A stretch of 64,000 bases of DNA from Hydractinia symbiolongicarpus. Lineage: Eukaryota > Cnidaria > Hydrozoa > Anthoathecata > Hydractiniidae. The position numbers and the translations under genes are program-made. Below, one piece after another: positions 1 through 12,129 of the stretch (its first letter is position 1; each line of letters opens with the position of its first letter). Under the pieces are notes generated by a model. It made no database searches and was not told the origin of the DNA. It saw nothing but the letters and a program-made list of their open reading frames with translations. The DNA lies in the NCBI RefSeq assembly GCF_029227915.1, contig NC_079880.1:188001-252000 (forward strand), given 5' to 3'.

Positions 1-2450
1 ACAGTGAAACGATTGACTGTGGGACAAAATTGGACTGATTTTGGACTGTGATCATATAAATGTGATAAGTGAGACAAGTTGACTCAAAAGAAATAACATT
101 CTTCTTAATTTGACATGATTGCCGAAACTCAACGATTACACTGGGCGCTGTGGTAGCGCTTCATTTAAGAATTAAGCTAAAAAAAGTCATTTTTTTACTA
201 TGGGACCAATCCTAGCCGTTAGCGCGCTTAAGAAATAGAGACAGTTTCAAATACTACATTTCACTGTCTTTCTAAGGGTGTCAGTCCGTTTGAGTTTCAA
301 CGGTTGGGTCACATATTCGTACCAACATGTATTGAGCGATATTTTTCTCATATTACTAGGTTGCATCGCTTTTAACAGTGAAACGATTGACTGTGGGACA
401 AAATTGGACTGATTTTGGACTGTGATCATTTAAATGTTATAAGTGAGACAAGTTTACTCCAAGAAATACCATTCTTCTTAATTTGACATGATTACCGGAA
501 CTCAGCGATTACACTGGGCGCTGTGGTAGCGCTTCATTTAAAAATTTAGATAAATAAGTCATTCTTAACTGTGGGATCAATCCTTAACGTTATCGGGTGC
601 TGAAGAAATAGCGATAGTTTCGAAAACTACATTTCATTGACTTTGTAACGGTGTCAGTCCGTTTGAGTTTCAACGGTTGGGTCACATATTCGTACCAACA
701 TGTATTTAGCGATATTTTTCTTATATTACTAGGTTGCATCGCTTTTAACAGTGAAACGATTGACTGTGGGACAAAATTGGACTGATTTTGGACTGTGATC
801 ATATAAATGTGATTAGTGAGACAAGTTGACTCAAAAGAAATAACATTCTTCTTAATTTGACATGATTGCCGAAACTCAACGATTACACTGGGCGCTGTGG
901 TAGCGCTTCATTTAAGAATTAATCTAAAAATAGTCATTTTTTTACTATGGGACCAATCCTAGCCGTTAGCGCGCTTAAGAAATAGAGACAGTTTCAAATA
1001 CTACATTTCACTGTCTTTCTAAGGGTGTCAGTTCGTTTGAGTTTCAACGGTTGGGTCACATATTCGTACCAACTTGTATTGAGCGATATTTTTCTCATAT
1101 TACTAGGTTGCATCGCTTTTAACAGTGAAACGATTGACTGTGGGACAAAATTGGACTGATTTTGGACTGTGATCATTTAAATGTTATAAGTGAGACAAGT
1201 TTACTCCAAGAAATACCATTCTTCTTAATTTGACATGATTACCGGAACTCAGCGATTACACTGGGCGCTGTGGTAGCGCTTCATTTAAAAATTTAGATAA
1301 ATAAGTCATTCTTTACTGTGGGATCAATCCTTAACGTTATCGCGTGCTGAAGAAATAGCGATAGTTTCGAAAACTACATTTCATTGACTTTGTAACGGTG
1401 TCAGTCCGTTTGAGTTTCAACGGTTGGGTCACATATTCGTACCAACATGTATTTAGCGATATTTTTCTCATATTACTAGGTTGCATCGCTTTTAACAGTG
1501 AAACGATTGACTGTGGGACAAAATTGGACTGATTTTGGACTGTGATCATATAAATGTGATAAGTGAGACAAGTTGACTCAAAAGAAATAACATTCTTCTT
1601 AATTTGACATGATTGCCGAAACTCAACGATTACACTGGGCGCTGTGGTAGCGCTTCATTTAAGAATTAAGCTAAAAAAAGTCATTTTTTCACTATGGGAC
1701 CAATCCTAACCGTTAGCGCGCTTAAGAAATAGAGACAGTTTCAAATACTACATTTCACTGTCTTTCTAACGGTGTCAGTCCGTTTGAGTTTCAACGGTTG
1801 GGTCACATATTCGTACCAACATGTATTTAGCGATATTTTTCTCATATTACTAGGTTGCATCGCTTTTAACAGTGAAACGATTGACTGTGGGACAAAATTG
1901 GACTGATTTTGGACTGTGATCATATAAATGTTATAAGTGAGACAATTTGACTCCAAGAAATACCATTCTTCTTAATTTGACATGATTACCGGAACTCAGC
2001 GATTACACTGGGCGCTGTGGTAGCGCTTGATTTAAAAATTTAGATAAATAAGTCATTCTTTACTGTGGGATCAATCCTTAACGTTATCGCGTGCTGGAGA
2101 AATAGCGATAGTTTCGAAAACTACATTTCATTGACTTTGTAACGGTGTCAGTCCGTTTGAGTTTCAACGGTTGGGTCACATATTCGTACCAACATGTATT
2201 TAGCGATATTTTTCTCATATTACTAGGTTGCATCGCTTTTAACAGTGAAACGATTGACTGTGGGACAAAATTGGACTGATTTTAGACTGTGATCATATAA
2301 ATGTGATAAGTGAGACAAGTTGACTCAAAAGAAATAACATTCTTCTTAATTTGACATGATTGCCGAAACTCAACGATTACACTGGGCGCTGTGGTAGCGC
2401 TTCATTTAAGAATTAAGCTAAAAAAAGTCATTTTTTCACTATGGGATCAA
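1..2450 (+). repeat. 747-bp dimer higher-order repeat (A-B alternation)
   Basis: Two monomer types alternate. Type A (about 374 bp) has GCGCGCTTAAGAAATAGAGAC, TACTACATTTCACTGTC and an AAGCTAAAAAAAGTC-like stretch. Type B (about 373 bp) has GCTGAAGAAATAGCGATAG followed by TTTCGAAAACTAC and GACTTTGTAACGG. Equivalent points lie 747 bp apart (for example 247, 994 and 1741; 590 and 1337). About three dimer copies are present, and the pattern breaks near 2,440, where an A-type left part runs into a B-type right part. Pairs of dimers differ at only a few bases, so this is a locally homogenised HOR. Confidence 0.9.
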
Positions 2451-5400
2451 TCCTTCACGTTATCGCGTGCTGAAGAAGTAGCGATAGTTTCGAAAACTAC
2501 ATTTCATTGACTTTGTAACGGTGTCAGTCCGTTTGAGTTGCAACGGTTTTGTCACATATTCGTACCGACATGTATTTAGCGACATTTATCTGATATTACT
2601 AAGTTGCATCGCTTTTAGCAGTGAAAAAATTGACTGTGGCACTTAATTGAACTAACTTTGCACTGTGACCTGATAAATGTGATAAATGAGACAATTGGAC
2701 TCCAAGAAATAACATTCTTCTTAATTTGACGTGATTGCCGGAACTCAGCGATTACCCTGGGCGCTGTGGTAGCGCTTCATTTAAGAATTTAAATAAATGA
2801 GTCATTCTTTACTGTGGGATCAATCCTAGCACTTATCGCGCGCTGAAGAATTAGCGACAGTTTCAAATACTACATTTCACTCACTTTCTAACGGTGTCAG
2901 TCCGTTTGAGTTTCAACGGTTGGCTCAAATATTCGTACAAATATGTATTTAGCGATATTTTTCTCATATTACTAGGTTGCATCGCTTTTAACAATGAAAC
3001 GATTGACTGTGGGACAAAATTTAACTGATTTTGGACTGTGATCATATAAATGTTATAAGTGAGACAAGTTGACTCCAAGAAATAACATTCTTCTTAATTT
3101 GACATGATTACCGGAACTCAGCGATTACACTGGGCGCTGTGGTAGCGCTTCATTTAAAAATTTAGATAAATAAGTCATTCTTTACTGTGGGATAAATCCT
3201 ATCCGTTATCGCGCGCTGAAGAAATAGCGATAGTTTCAAAAACTACATTTCATTGACTTTCTAACGGTATCAATCCTCTTAAGTTACAACAGTTGCGTCA
3301 CATATTCGTACCAACATGTATTTAGCGATATTTTTCTCATATTACTAAGTTGCATTGCTTTTAACAGTGAAACGATTGACTGTGGTACTAAATTGAACTG
3401 ATTTTGGAATGTGACCTTATAAATGTTATAAGTGAGACATGTTGACTCCAAGAAATAACATTCTTCTTAATTTGACATGATTGCCGAAACTCAACGATTA
3501 CACTGGGCGCTGTGGCGCTGTGGTAGCGCTTCATTTAAAAATTAAGCTAAAAAAAGTCATTTTTTTACTATGGGACCAATCCTAGCCGTTAGCGCGCCTA
3601 AGAAAAAGAGACAGTTTCAAATACTACATTTCACTGTCTTTCTAACGGTGTCAGTCCGTTTGAGTTTCAACGGTTGGGTCACATATTCGTACCACCATGT
3701 ATTTAGCGATATTTTTCTCATATTACTAGGTTGCATCGTTTTTAACAGTGAAACGATTGACTGTGGGACAAAATTGGACTGATTTTGGACTGTGATCATA
3801 TAAATGTTATAAGTGAGACAAGTTGACTCCAAGAAATACCATTCTTCCTAATTTGACATGATTGCCGAAACTCAACGGTTACACTGGGCGCTGTGGTAGC
3901 GCTTCATTTAAGAATTAAGCTAAAAAAAGTCATTTTCTTACTATGGGACCAATCCTAACCGTTAGCGCGCTTAAGAAATAGAGACAGTTTCAAATACTAC
4001 ATTTCACTGTCTTTCTAAGGGTGTCAGTCCGTTTGAGTTTCAACGGTTGGGTCACATATTCGTACCAACATGTATTTAGCGATATTTTTCTCATATTACT
4101 AGGTTGCATTGCTTTTAACAGTGAAACGATTGACTGTGGGACAAAATTGGACTGAATTTGCACTGTGATCATATAAATGTTATAAGTGAGACAAGTTGAC
4201 TCCAAGAAATACCATTCTTCTTAATTTGACATGATTGCCGAAACTCAACGATTACACTGGGCGCTGTGGTAGCGCTTCATTTAAGAATTAAGCTAAAAAT
4301 AGTCATTTTTTTACTATGGGACCAATCCTAGCCGTTAGCGCGCTTAAGAAATAGAGACAGTTTCAAATACTACATTTCACTGTCTTTCTAAGGGTGTCAG
4401 TCCGTTTGAGTTTCAACGGTTGGGTCACATATTCGTACCAACTTGTATTGAGCGATATTTTTCTCATATTACTAGGTTGCACCGCTTTTAACAGTGAAAC
4501 GATTGACTGTGGGACAAAATTGGACTGATTTTGGACTGTGATCATTTAAATGTTATAAGTGAGACAAGTTTACTCCAAGAAAAACCATTCTTCTTAATTT
4601 GACATGATTACCGGAACTCAGCGATTACACTGGGCGCTGTGGTTGCGCTTCATTTAAAAATTTAGATAAATAAGTCATTCTTTACTGTGGGATCAATCCT
4701 TAACGTTATCGCGTGCTGAAGAAATAGCGATAGTTTCGAAAACTACATTTCATTGACTTTGTAACGGTGTCAGTCCGTTTGAGTTTCAACGGTTGGGTCA
4801 CATATTCGTACCAACATGTATTTAGCGATATTTTTCTCATATTACTAGGTTGCATCGCTTTTAACAGTGAAACGATTGACTGTGGGACAAAATTGGACTG
4901 ATTTTGGACTGTGATCATATAAATGTGATAAGTGAGACAAGTTGGCTCAAAAGAAATAACATTCTTCTTAATTTGACATGATTGCCGAAACTCAACGATT
5001 ACACTGGGCGCTGTGGTAGCGCTTCATTTAAGAATTTAGATAAATGAGTCATTCTTTACTGTGGGATCAATCCTAGCACTTATCGCGCGCTGAAGAATTA
5101 GCGACAGTTTCAAATACTACATTTCACTCACTTTCTAACGGTGTCAGTCCGTTTGAGTTTCAACGGTTGGCTCACATATTTGTACAAATATGTATTTAGC
5201 GATATTTCTCTCATATTACTAGGTTGCATCGCTTTTAACAATGAAACGATTGACTGTGGGACAAAATTTAACTGATTTTGGACTGTGATAATATAAATGT
5301 TATAAGTGAGACAAGTTGACTCCAAGAAATAACATTCTTCTTAATTTGACATGATTACCGGAAGTCAGCGATTACACTGGACGTTGTGGTAGCGCTTCAT
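2450..5400 (+). repeat. Reshuffled A/B and related monomers
   Basis: The regular dimer is interrupted by monomers with TTAGCAGTGAAA and TTTATCTGATATTACTAAG (from about 2,580) and others with CTCACTTTCTAACGG. Two sections are displaced copies: about 4,255-4,930 repeats about 886-1,560 at an offset of 3,369 bp, and about 5,035-5,365 repeats about 2,790-3,120 at about 2,247 bp. The 3,369-bp offset is nine monomers plus small indels, one of which is the 8-bp duplication at 3,507-3,522. No gene or foreign sequence is visible. Confidence 0.8.
3507..3522 (+). repeat. 8-bp tandem duplication inside the hairpin motif
   Basis: GCGCTGTG occurs twice in a row (3,507-3,514 and 3,515-3,522) where other monomers have it once before GTAGCGC. 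This is a private short duplication in one monomer. It lengthens the loop side of the conserved GCGCT/AGCGC inverted repeat. Confidence 0.9.
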
Positions 5401-7230
5401 TTAAAAATTTATATAAATAAGTCTTTTTTTACTGTGGGACCAATCTTATCCGTTATTGCGCGCTGAAAAAAAACCGACAGTTTCAAAAACTACATTTCAT
5501 TGTGTTTCTAACAGTATCAATCCGCTTGAATTACAACGGTTGAGTCACATATTCGTACCAACATGTATTTCGTGCTATCTTACTAGGTTGTATGGCTTAC
5601 TAGGTTGTATGGCTTTTAACAGTTAAACAATTGACTGTTGGACATAATTGAACTGATTATGGACTGTGATCTTAAAAAAGTTATAAGTGAGACAAGTGGA
5701 CTCCTAGAAATAACATTCTTTTTAATTTGACATGATTGCCGGAACTCAGCGATTACACTGGGCGCTGTGGTAGCGCTTCATTTAAGAATTAAGCTACACA
5801 AAGTCATTTTTTACTGTGGGACCAATCCTAGCCCTTATCGCGCGCTGAAGAAATAGCGACAGTTTCAAATACCACATTTCACTGACTTTCTAACGGTGTC
5901 AGTCCTTTTGAGTTTCAACGGTTGGGTCACATATTCGTACCAACATGTATTTAGCGATATTTTTCTCATATTACTAGGTTGCATCGCTTTTAACAATGAA
6001 ACGATTGACTGTGGGACAAAATTTAACTGATTTTGGACTGTGATCATATAAATGTTATAAGTGAGACAAGTTGACTCCAAGAAATAACATTCTTCTTAAT
6101 TTGACATGATTACCGGAACTCAGCGATTACACTTGGCGCTGTGGTAGCGCTTCATTTAAAAATTTAGATAAATAAGTCATTCTTTACTGTGGGATCAATC
6201 CTATCCGTTATCGCGCGCTGAAGAAATAGCGATATTTTCAAAAACTACATTTCATTGACTTTGTAACGGTGTCAGTCCGTTTGAGTTGCAACGGTTGTGT
6301 CACATAGTCGTACCGACATGTAATTAGCGATATTAATCTGATATTACTAAGTTGCATCGCTTTTAGCAGTGAAACGATTGACTGTGGGACTTAATTGAAC
6401 TAACTTTGGACTGTGACCTGATAAATGTGATAAATGAGACAATTGGACTCCAAGAAATAAGATTCTTCTTAGTTTGACGTGATTGCCGGAACTCAGCGAT
6501 TACCCTAGGCGCTGTGGTAGCGCTTCATTTAAGAATTTAGACAAATGAGTCATTTTTTACTGTGCGACCAATCCTAGCCCTTATCGCGCGCTGAAGAAAT
6601 AGCGACAGTTTCAAATACTACATTTCACTGACTTTCTAACGGTGTCAGTCCGTTTGAGTTTCAACGGTTGGGTCACATATTCGTGCCAACATGTATTTAG
6701 CGATATTTTTTTCATATTACTAGGTTGCATCGCTTTTAACAGTGAAACGATTGACTGTGTTACAAAATTGGACTGATTTTTGACTGTGATCATATAAATG
6801 TTATAAGTGAGACAAGTTGACTCCAAGAAATAACATTCTTCTTAATTTGACATGATTACCGGAACGCAGCGATTACGCTGGGCGCTGTGGTAGCGGTTCA
6901 TTTAAAAGTTTAGATAAATAAGTCTTTCTTTACTGTGGGATCAATCCTATCCGTTATCGCGCGCTGAAGAAATGGCGATAGTTTCAAAAACTACATTTCA
7001 TTGACTTTGTAACGGTGTCAGTCCGTTTGAGTTGCAACGGTTGTGTCACATATCTTGTACCGACATGTATTTAGCGTTATTTATCTGATATTACTAAGTT
7101 GCATCTCTTTTAGCAGTGAAACGATTGACTGTGGGACTTAATTGAACTAACTTTGGATGTGACCTGATAAATGTGATAAATGAGACAATTGGACTCCAAG
7201 AAATAACATTCTTCTAAATTTGACGTGATT
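5400..7230 (+). repeat. 746-bp dimer spacing, CTCATATT-type and CTGATATT-type monomers
   Basis: Equivalent positions at 5,865, 6,611 and 7,357 are 746 bp apart. One member of each pair has CTCATATTACTAGGTTGC and the other CTGATATTACTAAGTTGC with TTTTAGCAGTG. The region opens with a TGGACGTTGTGG-type monomer that is repeated about 2,247 bp downstream (5,380 against 7,627). Confidence 0.75.
5580..5613 (+). repeat. 17-bp tandem duplication with adjacent 9-bp loss
   Basis: TTACTAGGTTGTATGGC is present twice, at 5,580-5,596 and 5,597-5,613. The related monomers near 7,820 and 8,950 carry it once. Those monomers have TTGTCCGGT between GTGCTAT and CTTACTAGG; here it is missing. The gain and loss lie side by side, which suggests one slippage or repair event. 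Confidence 0.85.
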
Positions 7231-9470
7231 GCCGGAACTCAGCGATTACACTGGGCGCTGTGGTAGCGCTTCATTTAAGATTTTAGATAAATAAGTCTTT
7301 CTTTACTGTGGGACCAATCCTAACCCTTATCGCGCGCTGAAGAAATAGTGACAGTCTCAAATACTACATTTCACTGACTTTCTAACGGTGTCAGTCCGTT
7401 TGAGTTTCAACGGTTGGGTCACATATTCGTACCAACATGTATTTCGCGATATTTTTCTCATATTACTAGGTTGCATCGCTTTTAACAGTGAAAGGATTGA
7501 CTGTGGGACAAAATTGGACTGATTTTGGACTGTGATCATATAAATGTTATAAGTGAGACAAGTTGACTCCAAGAAATAACATTCTTCTTAATTTGACATG
7601 ATTACCGGAACTCAGCGATTACACTGGACGTTGTGGTAGCGCTTCATTTAAAATTTTATATAAATAAGTCTTTTTTTACTGTGGGACCAATCTTAGCCGT
7701 TATCGCGCGCTGAAGAAATAGCGACAGTTTCAAAAACTACATTTCATTATGTTTCTAACAGTATCAATCCGCTTGAATTACAACGGTTGAGTCACATATT
7801 CGTACCAACATGTATTTCGTGCTATTTGTCCGGTCTTACTAGGTTGTATGGCTTTTAACAGTTAAACAATTGACTGTTGGACATAATTGAACTGATTATG
7901 GACTGTGATTTAAAAATGTTATAAGTGAGACAAGTGGACTCCTAGAAATAACATTCTTTTTAATTTGACATGATTGCCGGAACTCAGCGATTACACTGGG
8001 CGCTGTGGTAGCGCTTCATTTAAGAATTAAGCTACACAAAGTCATTCTTTTACTGTGGGACCAATCCTAGCCGTTAACGCACGCTGAAGAAATAGCGACA
8101 GTTTCAAAAACTACATTTCATTGACTTTCTAACGGTGTCAGTCCGTTTGAGTTACAGCGGTTGGGTCACACATTCGTACCAACATGTATTTAGCGAATTG
8201 TTTTTCTGATATTACTAGGTTGCATCGCTTTAAACAATAAAACGATTGACTGTGGGACTTAATTGAACTAACTTTGGACTGTGACCTGATAAATGTGATA
8301 AATGAGACAATTGGACTCCAAGAAATAACATTCTTCTTAATTTGACGTGATTGCCGGAACTCAGCGATTACAATGGGCGCTGTGGTAGCGCTTCATTTTA
8401 AATTTTAGATAAATGAGTCATTCTTTACTGTGGGACCAATCCTAACCCTTATCGCGCGCTGAAGAAATAGTGACAGTCTCAAATGCTACATTTCACTGAC
8501 TTTCTAACGGTGTCAGTCCGTTTGAGTTTCAACGGTTGTGTCACATATTCGTACCAACATGTATTTCGCGATATATTTCTCATATTACTAGGTTGCATCG
8601 CTTTTCACAGTGAAAGGATTGACTGTGGGACAAAATTGGACTGATTTTGGACTGTGATCATATAAATGTTATAAGTGAGACAAGTTGACTCCAAGAAATA
8701 ACATTCTTCTTAATTTGACATGATTACCGGAACTCAGCGATTACACTGGACGTTGTGGTAGCGCTTCATTTAAAAATTTATATAAATAAGTCTTTTTTTA
8801 CTGTGGGACCAATCTTTGCCGTTATCGCGCGCTGAAGAAATAGCGACAGTTTCAAAAACTACATTTCATTGTGTTTCTAACAGTATCAATCCGCTTGAAT
8901 TACAACGGTTGAGTCACATATTCGTACCAACATGTATTTCGTGCTATTTGTCCGGTCTTACTAGGTTGTATGGCTTTTAACAGTTAAACAATTGACTGTT
9001 GGACATAATTGAACTGATTATGGACTGTGATCTTAAAAATGTTATAAGTGAGACAAGTGGACTCCTAGAAATAACATTCTTTTTAATTTGACTTGATTGC
9101 GGAACTCAGCGATTACACTGGGCGCTGTGGTAGCGCTTCATTTAAGAATTAAGCTACACAAAGTCATTTTTTTACTGTGGGACCCATCCTAGCCGTTAGC
9201 GCGAGCTGAAGAAATAGCGACAGTTTCGAAAACTACATTTCATTGACTTTCTAACGGTGTCAGTCCGTTTGAATTACAACGGTTGGGTCACACATTCGTA
9301 CCAACATGTATTTAGCGAATTGTTTTTCTGATATTACTAGGTTGCATCGCTTTAAACAATGAAACGATTGAATGTGGGACTTAATTGAACTAACTTTGGA
9401 CTGTGACCTGATAAATGTGATAAATGAGACAATTGGACTCCAAGAAATAACATTTTTCTTAATTTGACGT
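7230..9470 (+). repeat. 1,122-bp trimer higher-order repeat, two copies
   Basis: Three successive monomer types recur at an offset of exactly 1,122 bp: AGAAATAGTGACAGTCTC at 7,341 and 8,463, GACGTTGTGG at 7,627 and 8,749, and AAGTCATT after AAGCTACACA at about 8,041 and 9,163. The third monomer carries the unusual GTTAAACAATTGACTGTTGG block. The two copies are about 7,230-8,350 and 8,351-9,470, with few differences. Confidence 0.85.
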
Positions 9471-12100
9471 GATTGCCGAAACTCAGCGATTGCACTGGAC
9501 GCTGTGGTAGCACTTTATTTCAAAGTTTAGGTAAATAAGTCATTCTTTACTGTGGGACCAATCCTAACCGTTATCGCGCGCTGAAGAAATAGCGACAGTT
9601 TCAAAAACTACATTTCATTGACTTTCTAACGGTGTCAGTCCGTTTGAGTTCAACGGTTGGGTGACATATTCGTACCAACATGCATTTAGCGATATTTTTC
9701 TCATATTACTAGGTTGCATCGCTTTTAACAGTGAAACGATTGACTGTGGTACTAAATTGAACTGATTTTGGACTGTGAACATATAAATGTTATAAGTGAG
9801 ACAAGTGGACTCCAAGAAATAGCAATCTTCTTAATTTGAAATGATTGCCGAAACTCAGCGATTGCACTGGACGCTGAGGTAGCGCTTCAATTAAGAATTT
9901 AGATAAATAAGTCATTCTTTACTGTGGGACCAATCTTAGCCGTTTTCGCGCGCTAAAGAAATAGCGACAGTTTCAAAAACTACATTTCATTGTCTTTCTA
10001 ACAGTATCAATCCGCTTGAATTACAACAGTTGAGTTACATATTCGTACCAACATGTATTTCGTGCTATTTGTCGGGTCTTACTAGGTTGTATGGCTTTTA
10101 ACAGTTAAACAATTGACTGTTGGACACAATTGAACTGATTATGGACTGTGATCTTAAAAATGTTATAAGTGAGACAAGTGGACTCCTAGAAATAACATTC
10201 TTCTTAATTTGACGTGATTGCCGAAACTCAGCGATTGCACTGGACGCTGTGGTAGCACTTCATTTCAAAGTTTAGGTGAATAAGTCATTCTTTACAGTGG
10301 GACCAATCCTAACCGTTATCGCGCGCTGAAGAAATAGCGACAGTTTCAAAAACTACATTTCATTGACTTTCTAACGGTATCAATCCACTTTAGTTACAAC
10401 GGTTGCGACACATATTCTTACTAACATGTATTTAGCGATATTTTTCTCCTATTACTAGGTTGCATCGCTTTTAACAGTAAAACGATTGACTGTGGTACTA
10501 AATTGAACTGATTTTGGACTGTGACCTTATAAATGTTATAAGTGAGATAAGTAGACTCCAAGAAATAGCATTCTTCCTAATTTGAAAAGATTGACGAAAC
10601 TCAGCCATTGCACTGGACGCTGTGGTAGCGCTTCAATTAAAAATTAGGATAAAAAAGTCATTTTTTACAGCGGGACCAATCCTAGCCGTTATCGCGCGCT
10701 GAAGAAATAGCGACAGTGTCAAAAACTACATTTCATTGACTTTCTAAAGGTGTCAGTCCGTTTGAGTTACACCGGTTGGGTCACATATTCGTACCAACAT
10801 GTATTTAGCGATAATTTTTTTGATGTTACTAGGTTGCATCCCTCTTAACAATGAAACGATTGACTGTGGGACTTAATTGAACGAACTTTGGACTGTGACC
10901 TTATAAATGTTATAAGTGAGATAAGTAGACTCCAAGAAATAGCATTCTTCTTAATTTAAAATGATTGACGAAACTCAGCGATTGCACTGGACGCTGTGGT
11001 AGCGCTTCAATTAAAAATTAGGAGAAAAAAGTCATTTTTTACTGCGGGACCAATCCTAGCCGTTATCGCGCGCTGAAGAATTAGCGACAGTGTCAAAAAC
11101 TACATTTCATTGACTTTCTAACGGTGTCAGTCCGTTAGAGTTACACCGGTTGGGTCACATATTCGGACCAACATGTTTTTAGCGAATTGTTTTTCTGATC
11201 TTACTAGGTTGCATCGCTTTAAACAATGAAACGATTGACTGTGGGACTTAATAAAGCTAACTTTTGACTGTGACCTGATAAATGGGATAAATGCGACAAT
11301 TGGAATCCAAGAAATAACATTCTTCTTAATTTGACGTGATTGCCGACACTCAGCGATTGCACTGGACGCTGTGGTAGCACTTCATTTCAAAGTTTAGGTG
11401 AATAAGTCATTTTTTACTGTGGGACCAATCCTAACCGTTATCGCGCGCTGAAGAAATAGGGACAGTTTCAAAAACTACATTTCATTGACTTTCTAACGGT
11501 GTCAGTCCGTTTGAGTTACAACGGTTGGGTCACATATTCGTACCAACATGCATTTAGCGATATTTTTTATATATTACTAGGTTGCATCGCTTTTAGCAGT
11601 GAAACGATTGACTGTGGTACTAAATTGAACTGATTTTGGACTTTGACCTTATAAATGTTATAAGTGAGACAATTGGACTTCAAGAAATAACATTCTTGTT
11701 AATTTGACGTGATTGCCGAAACTCAGCGATTGCACTGGACGCTGTGGTAGCGCTTCATTTAAAAGTTTAGGTAAATAAGTCATTCTTTACTGTGGGACCA
11801 ATCCTAACCGTTATCGGACGCTGAAGAAATAGCGACAGTTTCCAAAACTACATTTCATTGACTTTCTAACGGTGTCAGTTCGTTTGAGTTACAAGGTTGG
11901 GTCACATATTCGTACCAACATGTACTTAGCGATATTTTTCGATATCACTAGGTTGCATCGCTTTTAACAATGAAACGATTGACTGTGGGACTTAATTGAA
12001 CAAACTTTGGACTATGACCTAAAAAATGTGATAAATGAGAAAATTGGACTCCAAGAAATCACATTCTTCTCAATTTAACATGATTGCCGGAACTCAGCGA
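9470..12100 (+). repeat. Divergent satellite monomers without clear higher-order repeat
   Basis: Seven or so monomers still align end to end with the family but share fewer private variants with each other. Short local similarities exist, such as AGTGAGATAAGTAGACTCC near 10,545 and 10,917, about one monomer apart. I did not find a multi-monomer unit repeated here. This is how an older or less homogenised stretch between active HOR blocks looks. Confidence 0.7.
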
Positions 12101-12129
12101 TTACACTAGGCGCTGTGGTAGCGCTTTAT

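Noticed and set aside
1741-1956. Recurring minus-strand open frames of 60-71 codons (for example here, 3,617-3,832, 5,865-6,080, 37,562-37,777).
   Set aside because: They recur because the monomer recurs. They open and close at fixed points of the satellite, appear only in types lacking certain stops, share no recognisable domain, and change by neutral-looking substitutions.
9470-12100. Non-satellite island or gene remnant in the divergent stretch.
   Set aside because: Every part still aligns to the monomer from end to end; only the higher-order order is lost.
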